The notes: generated by a model not told the origin, from the sequence alone. A stretch of 64,000 nucleotides of DNA from UBA7359 sp964392105 (GCA_964392105.1 CAYMPA010000001.1:10917-74916); one strand, 5' to 3'; shown: positions 15,253-24,087, counted from the stretch's first letter. Program-made: numbers and translations.

Positions 15253-16146
15253 TTATATCCAGTAGACAAATATAAACAGGCCCAGCCAGACAACGTCGAC
15301 AAAGTGCCAATACCAGGCAACACCTTCAAAGGCAAAATGGTCATGTGCCGAGAAATGTCCTTTCATTGCCCTAAACAGGATAACCGTCAACATGGTTGCC
15401 CCCAAGGTGACATGGAACCCGTGGAAACCCGTCAACATGAAAAAGGTAGAACCATAAATACCTGAATTAAGCGTTAAATCCAGCTCATGATAAGCGTGGT
15501 AATATTCTCCTGCTTGCAGGTATACGAAGAGAAAACCCAGCAGAACGGTTGCTGCAAGCCACCAGCACAGACCTGCACGGTTGTCTCTTATCAAAGACCA
15601 ATGTGCAAATGTTACGGTTGCACCACTGCTAAGAAGAATGGCTGTATTTACTGCAGGAACACCCCAGGCAGGAATAATCTCTTTAATTGCCGTGAATCTG
15701 GATTCAGCACCATCCAAAGTCATGTCAGGGGTAGTTAACAAAGGCCATATTGCATCAAAGTCAGGCCACAGAAAATAATTGGTAACGAACCCTGCGCCTT
15801 CACCGCCCAGCCATGGCACAGACAAAACACGCGCATAGAATAAGGCACCAAAGAATGCAGCAAAAAACATTACTTCAGAAAAGATAAACCAACTCATACC
15901 CCAACGGAAACTGATATCAACCTGCTGATTATAGTTTCCGGCAGTGCTTTCACCAATCACATCAGAAAACCAGCCGACAAACATATAGATAACTGCGGCT
16001 ATACCAAGTCCAAAAATAAATGTACCAAAACCCGATCCATTTAACATGATGCCAGCACCAATAAAGGAGATGAACAACGCCAGAGATCCTACTACCGGCC
16101 AACGGCTCGGTTCCGGGATAAAATATTCACCATGTGAGTCAGACAT
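15253..16146 (-). CDS. ctaE: Cytochrome c oxidase subunit III
   Basis: The 297-aa protein has seven membrane helices and the subunit III motifs WFIFSEVMFFAAFFGALF, YLQAGEYYHA and the C-terminal GFHGFHVTLGA and VAWYWHFVDVVWLGLF. It is part of the aa3-type oxidase core and stabilises proton uptake by subunit I. It is the last gene of the minus-strand ctaC-ctaD-small protein-cox11-ctaE run. A degenerate family B repeat occupies the 209 bases between cox11 and ctaE, and a terminator hairpin follows the gene. Confidence 0.95.
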   Translation of the reverse strand: MSDSHGEYFIPEPSRWPVVGSLALFISFIGAGIMLNGSGFGTFIFGLGIAAVIYMFVGWFSDVIGESTAGNYNQQVDISFRWGMSWFIFSEVMFFAAFFGALFYARVLSVPWLGGEGAGFVTNYFLWPDFDAIWPLLTTPDMTLDGAESRFTAIKEIIPAWGVPAVNTAILLSSGATVTFAHWSLIRDNRAGLCWWLAATVLLGFLFVYLQAGEYYHAYHELDLTLNSGIYGSTFFMLTGFHGFHVTLGATMLTVILFRAMKGHFSAHDHFAFEGVAWYWHFVDVVWLGLFIFVYWI

Positions 16147-16180
16147 AATTTTTCCTCATTTCGATTATCTATTGTTTACA

Positions 16181-16350
16181 GGAATCACCGAAAATATCTT
16201 TTTTCACAATAGCTGCGTCAACACCGTGCTCAAATACCCAGAGGGCACGCTGTACCCAAGGGTCATGCTGTCCTTATGTGTTTCGTATACACTGCGGTTC
16301 TGTGCACGGAATTTCCTTACTCTCACAAAAAATTTTATTTTCGGAGACAA
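16181..16350. mobile_element. Degenerate MITE-like element, family B copy 3
   Basis: The stretch at 16204-16300 (TTTTTTCACAATAGCTGCGTC onwards, then ACCCAGAGGGCACGCTGTACCC) aligns with the 49257-49554 copy. Eroded inverted ends lie at about 16186 (CACCGAAAAT) and 16337 (ATTTTCGGAG). The central GGA-loop hairpin block has been deleted. It fills the gap between cox11 and ctaE inside the oxidase operon, without breaking either gene. Confidence 0.65.
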
Positions 16351-16355
16351 ACTTA

Positions 16356-16934
16356 CTAACCTTTAGTGTTTATTGCCTTAACAGACTTTGTGTCGGAGAC
16401 TGCAACACCATCACTGTCCGGTGCTTTAAAAAAAGTATATGAAAGTGTCATTGTTGAAATCTTTTCTGGTAACTCAGCATCAACAACAAAACGAACGATC
16501 ATTTCTTTACGTTCCCTTGGCCCAAGAATCTGTTTTGTAAAACAGAAACATTCAGTTTTATTAAAAAACAAGGATGCTTGTGCTGGCGCTACACTGGGAA
16601 CTGCCTTTCCTGTAACGGTTCTATCCGATTCGTTCTCCGCGATGAAAACGGCCTCGGCAACTTCGCCAGGATGAACTTTTGTCTTATATTCAACCGCTTT
16701 AAATTTCCATGGCAAAGCAGGATTCACATTGGTATCGAACTCAACCGTAACCAGACGGTCGGCATCTACTTTGCCGGCCTCGGCCTCGGCCTGTGAAATT
16801 TCGCCTGTCTTGCCATTAATCCCGGTAACATCACAAAATACGTCATACAAAGGCACCATGGCATAACCAAAACCAAACATTGCGATAGCAAAAGCACATA
16901 GTTTCCTGGCTGTACGTGTTGTGTTTTGTGCCAT
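16356..16934 (-). CDS. ctaG: Cytochrome c oxidase assembly protein Cox11/CtaG
   Basis: This 192-aa protein has one N-terminal membrane helix (about 12-30) and a periplasmic immunoglobulin-like domain. The copper-binding motif CFCFTKQILGPRE is intact, preceded by NKTECF, and LSYTFF ends the domain. It delivers copper to the CuB site of subunit I. A 40-aa membrane protein is encoded two bases upstream, and ctaD precedes that, the normal order in this operon. Confidence 0.93.
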   Translation of the reverse strand: MAQNTTRTARKLCAFAIAMFGFGYAMVPLYDVFCDVTGINGKTGEISQAEAEAGKVDADRLVTVEFDTNVNPALPWKFKAVEYKTKVHPGEVAEAVFIAENESDRTVTGKAVPSVAPAQASLFFNKTECFCFTKQILGPRERKEMIVRFVVDAELPEKISTMTLSYTFFKAPDSDGVAVSDTKSVKAINTKG

Positions 16935-16936
16935 GA

Positions 16937-17059
16937 CTATATATAAATCAGGAATAACCCGATATAAAAGCCAAATGCGACCATGCCAAGAATGATGGCC
17001 AATCGCATGTTCTTTGCAGCCAATTCCTTTTCAGCATCAGTTTGATCATTATCGCTCAT
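16937..17059 (-). CDS. Small cytochrome oxidase assembly protein (40 aa)
   Basis: ATG at 17059 opens a 40-codon frame. It has a charged N-terminus (MSDNDQTDAEKELAAKNMRL) and one membrane helix (AIILGMVAFGFYIGLFLIYI), ending in TAG two bases before the cox11 start. Tiny single-helix proteins of this kind lie between ctaD and cox11 in many proteobacterial oxidase operons and are annotated as small assembly proteins. The tight spacing on both sides (20 and 2 bases) and the composition support a real gene despite its size. Confidence 0.75.
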   Translation of the reverse strand: MSDNDQTDAEKELAAKNMRLAIILGMVAFGFYIGLFLIYI

Positions 17060-17079
17060 CAATAATCCTTACTCACTCT

Positions 17080-18672
17080 CTATGAATGCGCAGTTGCATC
17101 CGTAACTTCAGGAGGAGTTATAAAGCTATGGTATGGCGGTGGTGAAGGCAAGGTAAATTCCAGACCATGTGCGCTTTCCCAAACCTGATCCGTTGCCTTT
17201 TCGCCGCCACGAACACACTTGATAACCAACCAGACTAATATCAACTGGCTAAGGCCAAATGCGAATCCACCAATACTGGAAACCTGGTTCCAATCGGTAA
17301 ACTGAATATTGTAATCAGGGATACGGCGCGGCATACCGGCCAGCCCGAGGAAATGCATTGGGAAGAACGAGATATTCACCGATATGGTAGATGTCCAAAA
17401 ATGTAATTTGCCTAATTTCTCGTCATACATATGGCCCGTCCATTTTGGCAACCAGTAGTAAATCCCTGCAAATACACCAAAGATGATGCCGGGCACGATG
17501 ACGTAATGGAAATGTGCAACGATGAAATAGGTGTCGTGGTACTGGAAGTCGACCGGGGTGATGCCCATCATCAAACCAGTTAAACCACCCATCGTAAACA
17601 TGAACAAGACACCAATTGCAAAAAGCATTGGTGTTTCAAAGGTCATGGAGCCCTTCCACATGGTTGCCACCCAGTTAAAGACCTTCACGCCAGTTGGCAC
17701 GGCGATCGACATGGTTGCATACATGAAGAATAGCTCACCGGTCAGTGGCATACCAACAGTAAACATGTGGTGTGCCCAGACAAAAAACGAAAGAAAGGCA
17801 ATCGATGCCGTTGCGTAAACCATCGATGTATATCCAAATAATGGCTTGCGTGAAAAGGTCGGGAGAACCTGGGAAATAATACCAAATGAAGGCAAAACCA
17901 GGATATAAACCTCAGGATGAGCAAAGAACCAGAAAACATGTTGGAACATAATCGGATCACCACCGCCGGCTGCGTCGAAGAAGGCCGTTCCAAAGAACTT
18001 GTCAGTTAACAGCATGGTCACCGCACCGGCAAGTACCGGCATTGCAGCAATCAAAAGAAACGCGGTAATAATCCAGGTCCAGACAAACAGCGGTAATCTC
18101 ATGAAGCTCATGCCCGGTGCACGCATATTGAAAACCGTCGCAATTATATTGATTGCGCCCATAATCGAGGAGAGCCCCAGAAAGTGGACTGCGAAGATCA
18201 GGAACGGAAAAGCATCACCCAACTGCAACACCAGGGGGGGATACATGGTCCATCCACCCGATGGGGCACCGCCTTCCATGAAAAATGTCGATATCAAAAG
18301 AGTAGCAGCAAACGGCAAGATCCAGAAACTCATGTTATTCATTCGTGGCATTGCCATATCCGGCGCACCAATCATCATCGGGATCATCCAGTTGGCCATA
18401 CCGACAGCGGCCGGCATTAGTGCGCCGAAGATCATGACCAGTGCATGAACAGTAGCCATTGAGTTAAAAAATTGAGGATCAACATATTGCATACCCGGCT
18501 GAAATAATTCAGCACGGATAACCATTGCCATGGCGCCACCAACAAAAAACATAATCAAGGCGAACACCAGATACATGGTGCCAATATCTTTATGGTTGGT
18601 AGAAAATAACCAGCGCTTTATGCCGGTTGGTTTGTGATCGTGGTCGTCGTGATGGAGGACTGCTTCACTCAT
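17080..18672 (-). CDS. ctaD: Cytochrome c oxidase subunit I
   Basis: The 530-aa catalytic subunit has 12 membrane helices and every metal ligand: His in TVHALVMIFG (heme a), HPEVYIL with the cross-linked Tyr, WAHHMFTVG (CuB), and HFHYVIV (hemes a3 and a). The LMPAAVGMANWM and GGDPIMFQHVFW stretches are typical of A-type oxidases. It reduces O2 to water while pumping protons. It lies 53 bases downstream of ctaC. This complete gene contrasts with the ligand-deficient homologue at 9885-11243. Confidence 0.97.
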   Translation of the reverse strand: MSEAVLHHDDHDHKPTGIKRWLFSTNHKDIGTMYLVFALIMFFVGGAMAMVIRAELFQPGMQYVDPQFFNSMATVHALVMIFGALMPAAVGMANWMIPMMIGAPDMAMPRMNNMSFWILPFAATLLISTFFMEGGAPSGGWTMYPPLVLQLGDAFPFLIFAVHFLGLSSIMGAINIIATVFNMRAPGMSFMRLPLFVWTWIITAFLLIAAMPVLAGAVTMLLTDKFFGTAFFDAAGGGDPIMFQHVFWFFAHPEVYILVLPSFGIISQVLPTFSRKPLFGYTSMVYATASIAFLSFFVWAHHMFTVGMPLTGELFFMYATMSIAVPTGVKVFNWVATMWKGSMTFETPMLFAIGVLFMFTMGGLTGLMMGITPVDFQYHDTYFIVAHFHYVIVPGIIFGVFAGIYYWLPKWTGHMYDEKLGKLHFWTSTISVNISFFPMHFLGLAGMPRRIPDYNIQFTDWNQVSSIGGFAFGLSQLILVWLVIKCVRGGEKATDQVWESAHGLEFTLPSPPPYHSFITPPEVTDATAHS

Positions 18673-18725
18673 AATTTCTATCCTATGGTTGCTTAATCCA
18701 AATAATTAATTTATTAATTTCGTTA

Positions 18726-19868
18726 TTAGCGTGCTGCTTTAATGTCAGATGGCTGAATAACATCGCCGCTATCATTGCCCCAGCTATTACGTTCAAAGGT
18801 AATGACGGCAGCCAACTCGGCATCGGATAATTGTCCGCCAAAAGCCACCATCATCGTACCTGCCTTACCGTTGATAACCCTGTCCAGGTGACCCGCTAAC
18901 GGCCCCGTTGTAATTACTCCCCCCTTCAGTGCCGGGAAAGTACCAGGCAGGCCCTCACCGTTGGCCATATGGCAAGCGGCACAAGTTGCAGCATAGACGG
19001 TCCCGCCTTTTTCCATCAGCTCATCCATGCTCCATTCACGGTCAGAACTCGCTGCGGCAATGGTTTGTTCTGCCTTCTTTTCTTCAACCCAGGCTGCATA
19101 TTCTTCTTTAGATACTGCTTTTACTACGATAGGCATGAAACCGTGGTCTTTACCGCATAGTTCAGTACACTGGCCACGGTAAATGCCTGGTTCTTCGATA
19201 TAAGTCCAGTTGTCATTTATAAAGCCAGGGATCGCGTCTCGTTTCCAACCTAAAGCCGGGACCCACCAGGCATGAATAACGTCTGCCGCAGTTGTCAGTA
19301 TCCTGATTTTAGTTTCGACCGGAAGGACCAAAGGATTATCAACCTCCAATAAATAATTTTCGATCGCGTTAGGGTCTATTGCTGAGCTTCTTTGACGCGC
19401 ATTATTACTGTCCTGATGTAGTGCACTGAAAAAACTGATGCCTTCTTCGAGATAATCATATTTCCATTTCCACTGATAGCCTGTGGCTTTAAGTGTCATT
19501 TCTGCATCGCCGGTTTGCTCCATAAAGACCAAGGTTTTCGTGGCGGGGACCGCCAAGACGACCAAAATCAAAACAGGAATGATAGTCCAGGTAATTTCAG
19601 CAACAGTACTGTGATGAAATTGCTCGGCAACGGCACCTTTTGATTTTCTGTGGTGGAAGATTGACCAACACATAACACTGAATACAGCGATACCGATTAC
19701 TGTAACAATGTACAGAATAGTCATGTGCAATTCGTAGACTTTATGACTGGTTGGCGTTACGCCCTCTGTCAAATTAAGCGAATAATCTGCCAGTGCAACA
19801 CCACACGCCAGAAATAATGAAACTGTAACCACTCCAAGCACAGTTTGTTTTAATTTTTTGACTGACAT
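18726..19868 (-). CDS. ctaC: Cytochrome c oxidase subunit II with fused cytochrome c (caa3-type)
   Basis: From ATG 19868 the protein is 380 aa. This start gives a proper signal peptide and has GAGGG upstream; an in-frame ATG at 19913 lacks both. Two membrane helices follow the signal, then the CuA domain with Cys-x3-Cys in GQCTELCGKDHGFMP. A C-terminal cytochrome c domain carries the heme site CAACHMANGEG and a distal Met region (GTMMVAFGG). The fusion means cytochrome c can be bound covalently to the oxidase. It is co-transcribed with the upstream DUF2244 gene and with ctaD. Confidence 0.95.
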   Translation of the reverse strand: MSVKKLKQTVLGVVTVSLFLACGVALADYSLNLTEGVTPTSHKVYELHMTILYIVTVIGIAVFSVMCWSIFHHRKSKGAVAEQFHHSTVAEITWTIIPVLILVVLAVPATKTLVFMEQTGDAEMTLKATGYQWKWKYDYLEEGISFFSALHQDSNNARQRSSAIDPNAIENYLLEVDNPLVLPVETKIRILTTAADVIHAWWVPALGWKRDAIPGFINDNWTYIEEPGIYRGQCTELCGKDHGFMPIVVKAVSKEEYAAWVEEKKAEQTIAAASSDREWSMDELMEKGGTVYAATCAACHMANGEGLPGTFPALKGGVITTGPLAGHLDRVINGKAGTMMVAFGGQLSDAELAAVITFERNSWGNDSGDVIQPSDIKAAR

Positions 19869-19918
19869 ACAACGTCCCTCAACATTGATGATTTTTATAT
19901 TTCTTTCATTCATACAAA

Positions 19919-20395
19919 CTAATTTTTAATTACTTTTCGCAGCTCGATTGCCAGGCCTTGGCGTTCCGACTCATTTAAAAAACATCCTATCTCGGCCTGT
20001 TGCCCGTGGGACCTTATTAACAGGCGACTTGGATACCAGTTATTCCAGGATCGCTCCAATATTACCTGCGCCCAAACTCGTTTTAATTCATGGCACTGTT
20101 CCGGAGAACCATGACCGATTTCAATTCTAATCTTGTCCCCTGTGACGCTATTAACTTCCCTTATGCCACCACACCATGCGCTCACATACAATACAGCGCC
20201 CAATGCCACCAGTTCTAGCCCGGCGAAAGGCAAGATCAGTGTCAACCCTTGGAAAAAGAACCCCAGTGCAACGGTTATAGTGAAACTGGCTGTTATACTG
20301 TATAACCAAACAAGCTGATGCCATGGCATCGCTTGATTTGGCATAACCACCAAGCCCCTGTTTGCCCCCCCAGAATCACTCAGGCAAAAGATCAC
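19919..20395 (-). CDS. DUF2244 family membrane protein
   Basis: This 158-aa protein has two adjacent membrane helices (about residues 30-73, with LGFFFQGLTLILPFAGLELVALGAVLYV), then a soluble C-terminal domain with ERSWNNWYPSRLLIRSHGQQAEIGCFLNE. This is the DUF2244 pattern, in a protein that often heads aa3 oxidase operons. Its biochemical role is unknown. It lies 50 bases upstream of ctaC and is the first gene after the FNR-like boxes at 20515-20560. Confidence 0.8.
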   Translation of the reverse strand: MIFCLSDSGGANRGLVVMPNQAMPWHQLVWLYSITASFTITVALGFFFQGLTLILPFAGLELVALGAVLYVSAWCGGIREVNSVTGDKIRIEIGHGSPEQCHELKRVWAQVILERSWNNWYPSRLLIRSHGQQAEIGCFLNESERQGLAIELRKVIKN

Positions 20396-20482
20396 TCGGA
20401 ACCTCTTGTATATATAGTTTTATTCTGTTTATGGGCTAATAATAAAAAATCTTGATTTATTAGCCGTTCTCGGTGGGATAAT

Positions 20483-20500
20483 ATGCCCTATATTGGGCAT
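20483..20500. promoter_or_regulatory. Palindrome in the oxidase promoter region
   Basis: ATGCCC-TATATT-GGGCAT is an inverted repeat with 6-base arms, lying between the FNR-like boxes and the DUF2244/ctaC operon. It could be an operator or an early transcript hairpin. The binding protein is not recognised. Confidence 0.35.
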
Positions 20501-20514
20501 TGTTTGCAACCTTC

Positions 20515-20528
20515 TTGATCTAGATCAA
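20515..20528. promoter_or_regulatory. FNR/ANR-like box 1
   Basis: TTGATCTAGATCAA is a perfect match to the FNR/ANR consensus TTGAT-N4-ATCAA. It lies 120 bases upstream of the DUF2244-ctaCD operon start, between it and the bioD stop, so oxygen-responsive control of the oxidase operon is the likely purpose. Confidence 0.7.
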
Positions 20529-20546
20529 AAAATAATAAATAAAATA

Positions 20547-20560
20547 TTGATCTAGGTCAA
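20547..20560. promoter_or_regulatory. FNR/ANR-like box 2
   Basis: TTGATCTAGGTCAA differs from the TTGAT-N4-ATCAA consensus by one base. Its centre is 32 bases (about three helical turns) from box 1, so two dimers could bind on the same DNA face. Confidence 0.65.
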
Positions 20561-20581
20561 GAATATACAAGAAATAATGTG

Positions 20582-21271
20582 CTAGAGACAAACATCAGAA
20601 ATAAGTGATAGATCGATTCTTTCAAGCATTTTATCCGGCTTAAAATCATTCATATAAGGTTGATTTGCAATATGCGGGCTGGTCAATTTTTCTTTTAATG
20701 TATCGATTGTTTCCTGTTTAAATAAATAATCTTTTTCTAACTGATTACTTACCCAGCCACACAGGTTCACACCATCAGAACGGATAGCCTCTTCTGTTAA
20801 TATCGCATGATTTATACACCCCAGACTGATACCAACCACCATAATCACTGGCAGATCCAACACGCGCACTAAATCAACCATGCTTGTTTTGTCAGAAATT
20901 GGTACTCGCCAGCCACCGACCCCTTCAACGATGACATACCCGCCATTTGAAGCCAACTGATCATAACTGGCAATAATTTTGTCCAGATCAATAATCACTT
21001 TTTCCCGATTGGCTGCAATATATGGTGCAACAGGTGATTCAAAAACGACAGGGTTTATAACTTCATAATTGGTGGTCTCACTACAATGAAGCATTATTAA
21101 TATTGCATCCTCGTTCATTAATTTGCCGTCATTCAAGTTTGCGCCAGATGCAATTGGTTTCATCCCGGCGACTTGATGTCCCTGTTTTTTTAATGCCTCC
21201 ATTAATGTAACCGTAAACCGGGTTTTTCCTACTCCAGTATCTGTGCCTGTAATAAAAATTCCATTAGACAT
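20582..21271 (-). CDS. bioD: Dethiobiotin synthetase
   Basis: The 229-aa enzyme closes the ureido ring of dethiobiotin from diaminopelargonate, CO2 and ATP. It carries the P-loop GTDTGVGKTR at residues 8-17, the substrate segment KPIASGA and the VEGVGGWRVPI motif. It is the last gene of the minus-strand bioB-F-H-C-D operon, three bases after bioC. The length and motifs are normal for the family. A BioA (diaminopelargonate synthase) gene is not in this window. Confidence 0.95.
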   Translation of the reverse strand: MSNGIFITGTDTGVGKTRFTVTLMEALKKQGHQVAGMKPIASGANLNDGKLMNEDAILIMLHCSETTNYEVINPVVFESPVAPYIAANREKVIIDLDKIIASYDQLASNGGYVIVEGVGGWRVPISDKTSMVDLVRVLDLPVIMVVGISLGCINHAILTEEAIRSDGVNLCGWVSNQLEKDYLFKQETIDTLKEKLTSPHIANQPYMNDFKPDKMLERIDLSLISDVCL

Positions 21272-21274
21272 AAA

Positions 21275-22180
21275 TTACTTTTGTTTCCGATTATCAAGAT
21301 CTTTCTTCAGATCGTCTAATGATATGGATTGAATATTTTCAACCTTGCCAACGTCCTTTTCCAGGTCGGATTGCCATGCATGCCCATAAATAACTTCGTA
21401 GGTCGCTGGTAATTTATTATTTTGTCTAAATGTCTCGTAATGTTTAAACACTTTACCCAGACGTTGCTTTCCAGTAAGTGTTTTTCTTCGGCCTTTGTTT
21501 ATATTTTGTGCGCCTATGTTTTTTAACTCGCGCATTAGTTGTTTACACTCATCATAGATCAAAACAATATATTCAATGTTTAACACCGGAGCATCCAAAC
21601 CACTTCGAATTAGAGAATCACCTATATCGTGCATATCAACAAAGGCGTTTACATGCACTTGATCATCAACCTGTCGCCAACTCTCTCGTAATTCTTTTAA
21701 AGAGTCTGGGCCAAAACTTGAAAACAGGAAGATGCCTCCTGGCCTGAGCACGCGCTTAATTTCTGCAAAGACTGCATCCAGATCATTGCACCATTGCAAC
21801 ATCAAACTACTAAAGACCAAATCAAAACGGTTTTCAGGTAAAGGGATTTGATTTGCATCTGCACAGAGAAAATGAGTTTTTGAAAATAACACTGGCGACT
21901 GTTTACGTGATTTTTTTAACATCTCCCCGGAAATATCTATCTGGTAAATATGCGCTTTTTTAAACTGTTGTTTTAGCTTTCTCGATCCATAACCTGTGCC
22001 TGCCCCAAGATCCAGTATTGATGTTGGCTTGATCTTGATTTGATCAAAAGACTCAACCAATCGGTCTGTAATAGTTCGTTGTAATAAAGAGAAGGCATCG
22101 TAATTATTTGCAGCGGCGTTAAACGCGGCCTGAACATTACAACCATCTATTACATAGTTCTTATTTGGTGAATTTTGCAC
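21275..22180 (-). CDS. bioC: Malonyl-ACP O-methyltransferase BioC
   Basis: This 301-aa SAM-dependent methyltransferase has motif I ILDLGAGTGYGSR, followed by VFSSLMLQWCNDLDAVFAEI and KRVLRPGGIFLFSSFGPDSL, all characteristic of BioC. It methylates malonyl-ACP so that fatty acid synthase can build the pimeloyl chain. It overlaps bioH by 20 bases and precedes bioD by three, showing translational coupling. The first 12 residues are poorly conserved in the family, so the exact start is slightly uncertain. Confidence 0.93.
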   Translation of the reverse strand: MQNSPNKNYVIDGCNVQAAFNAAANNYDAFSLLQRTITDRLVESFDQIKIKPTSILDLGAGTGYGSRKLKQQFKKAHIYQIDISGEMLKKSRKQSPVLFSKTHFLCADANQIPLPENRFDLVFSSLMLQWCNDLDAVFAEIKRVLRPGGIFLFSSFGPDSLKELRESWRQVDDQVHVNAFVDMHDIGDSLIRSGLDAPVLNIEYIVLIYDECKQLMRELKNIGAQNINKGRRKTLTGKQRLGKVFKHYETFRQNNKLPATYEVIYGHAWQSDLEKDVGKVENIQSISLDDLKKDLDNRKQK

Positions 22181-22907
22181 TGATAAACTCGTTAATTATT
22201 TTATGTGTTTCTTCCGGCTTACTTATAAAAGGCGCGTGTCCACAATCACTCAACAAGGCACATTGCGTATTTGGACTTAGTTGTTTTATTTGCTTTTCTA
22301 TCTGTGAACTTATAAGCGCATCATGCTCACCCAATAAAACTTGTGTAGGAATTTTTAATGCTGCAAATTCATTTCTTTGATCGGTTTGTTGTGCCTCGAT
22401 CAACCAGGAAGAAAGAATCGTGCTGTAATTATTATTAGCCAGATTTTTACGAATATTTCTATTGGTCTTTTTTGAAGAGATATCTCCCTGGGCTATTAAC
22501 CCCGCAAAATATTCGAGTGCTGTTACAGGATTGTTTGATAATTTTTGTTGAAGGTCATTAATGCTATTTCTGTCAATCGTATATAACCAATCTGCTTTAT
22601 TTACAAAACATGGTGTACTTGCGATAAATATAATGGTTTTTATTTTGTCCGTTAGTTCTGCTAATCGCGTTGCGATTAAACCGCCTATAGACCATGCGAT
22701 TACTATGCAGTCTGTGTTTATGGTTTTACTTAGTGCCGTAGCTATAGATTCGAATTTATTATCTTTTGTATTACTAGCTACTTCATAAAGACAGGGTGTC
22801 GATATATTATTAAAACAATTCAAGCGACCAGCAAATTCATGCCAGACAGTATTTGATACACCCCAACCGTGTAACAGCATACAATCAAGGCTCTGGTCAG
22901 TGATCAT
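22161..22907 (-). CDS. bioH: Pimeloyl-ACP methyl ester carboxylesterase BioH
   Basis: From ATG 22907 (AAGGA about 12 bases upstream) the protein is 248 aa with an alpha/beta hydrolase fold. The oxyanion region is LLHGWGVSN, the nucleophile elbow AWSIGG, and the catalytic His is in SDCGHAPFISKPE. It hydrolyses the methyl ester of pimeloyl-ACP and so ends chain elongation. It overlaps the end of bioF by 11 bases and the start of bioC by 20. A start nine codons upstream is possible but would extend further into bioF. Confidence 0.92.
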   Translation of the reverse strand: MITDQSLDCMLLHGWGVSNTVWHEFAGRLNCFNNISTPCLYEVASNTKDNKFESIATALSKTINTDCIVIAWSIGGLIATRLAELTDKIKTIIFIASTPCFVNKADWLYTIDRNSINDLQQKLSNNPVTALEYFAGLIAQGDISSKKTNRNIRKNLANNNYSTILSSWLIEAQQTDQRNEFAALKIPTQVLLGEHDALISSQIEKQIKQLSPNTQCALLSDCGHAPFISKPEETHKIINEFISAKFTK

Positions 22908-24051
22908 TGAAAATGTCCTTAATAGTAGATACAAGACGTTCGATATGATCCATTTTATGGGCAGCGGTAATACTTATTCGCAATCGTGATGTTTCTTCAG
23001 GAACGGTTGGTGGTCTGATAGCCGGGGTTAATATCTTTTTTTCATATAGTGCCTTACTTATGGCTAATGTTTTACCAGCTTCACCAATTATTATAGGCTG
23101 TATATGAGATTTAGATTCACTTACTCTTAGACCCGACTCTTTTATTGATTTCTTATAATGATTAATCAGGTCTTTTATGTGTTTACGCAAATGATTACCG
23201 TTAACTATGAGATCAACAGCATGTGACATTGTTGCAGCTACTGAAGGTAATAATGCTGTTGTATAAATATAGGTTCTTGCTTTTTGTATAAAGGCTTCTA
23301 CATACATACTGCTCCCAGCGATAAATGCGCCACTGGCACCGAAAGATTTTCCAAATGTGCCTATTAGTATTGGTACTTGTTCCTGATCGAGCATGAGCTC
23401 TTCAAGCAAGCCCGCACCAGCATCCCCTAAAACACCAATGCCATGTGCATCATCAACAACTAATAAAGCATTATATGTTTTACATAAATCAACAATCTCT
23501 GTTAATGAGGCATAATCTCCATCCATACTGAAAACGCCATCAGTCATTACAATTAATTCATTATGTTTATACTTTTCTAAAAAACTCTTCAGGTGTCCTG
23601 CATTATTATGACGATAACGGACGAGCTTGCCTTTTGAAAGTAATGCGGAATCTATCAACGAAGCGTGGTTCAATTTATCCTGAAGAATAATCGTGTTTTT
23701 ATCAATTAAAACTGATGCGATGGCCAGATTTGCATGATATCCGCTAGGAAAAACCAGTGCCGCTTCCCTGTTTAGAAAACCGGAAAGTTTTTCTTCCAAT
23801 AGTTTGTGTGGTGTTAAATGGCCAACTAATAATTGTGATGAACCTGCACCAACACCATATTTATCAATTGCATCAATCATGCAGGCCTTAAGTTCTGCGT
23901 TATTGGCAAAACCCAAATAATCATTACTACTAAAGTTTAAAAACTCTTCGTCATTAATAGTTATTAATGGCCCTTGTGCTGAACTAACAACCTGTCTTAC
24001 CCGGAATAAATCATCTGCTTTTCGTTGATTGATTTCGTCAACAAGATTCAC
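22897..24051 (-). CDS. bioF: 8-amino-7-oxononanoate synthase
   Basis: The 384-aa PLP enzyme condenses pimeloyl-ACP with L-alanine. Visible motifs are NFSSNDYLGFANN near the start, the VVDDAHGIGVLGDAGAG segment and the lysine motif GTFGKSFGASGAF that holds PLP. It follows bioB by 36 bases and overlaps bioH. Length and motif order are standard for the alpha-oxoamine synthase family, and the operon context separates it from the related KBL and ALAS enzymes. Confidence 0.95.
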   Translation of the reverse strand: MNLVDEINQRKADDLFRVRQVVSSAQGPLITINDEEFLNFSSNDYLGFANNAELKACMIDAIDKYGVGAGSSQLLVGHLTPHKLLEEKLSGFLNREAALVFPSGYHANLAIASVLIDKNTIILQDKLNHASLIDSALLSKGKLVRYRHNNAGHLKSFLEKYKHNELIVMTDGVFSMDGDYASLTEIVDLCKTYNALLVVDDAHGIGVLGDAGAGLLEELMLDQEQVPILIGTFGKSFGASGAFIAGSSMYVEAFIQKARTYIYTTALLPSVAATMSHAVDLIVNGNHLRKHIKDLINHYKKSIKESGLRVSESKSHIQPIIIGEAGKTLAISKALYEKKILTPAIRPPTVPEETSRLRISITAAHKMDHIERLVSTIKDIFNDH

Positions 24052-24087
24052 TTTCGTATCTTCATTAATATTTAATTTATACAGACG

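Noticed and set aside
17531..18448. Long plus-strand frames opposite ctaD
   Set aside because: They are antisense shadows of a fully conserved ctaD. Codon constraints of the real gene explain the open frames.
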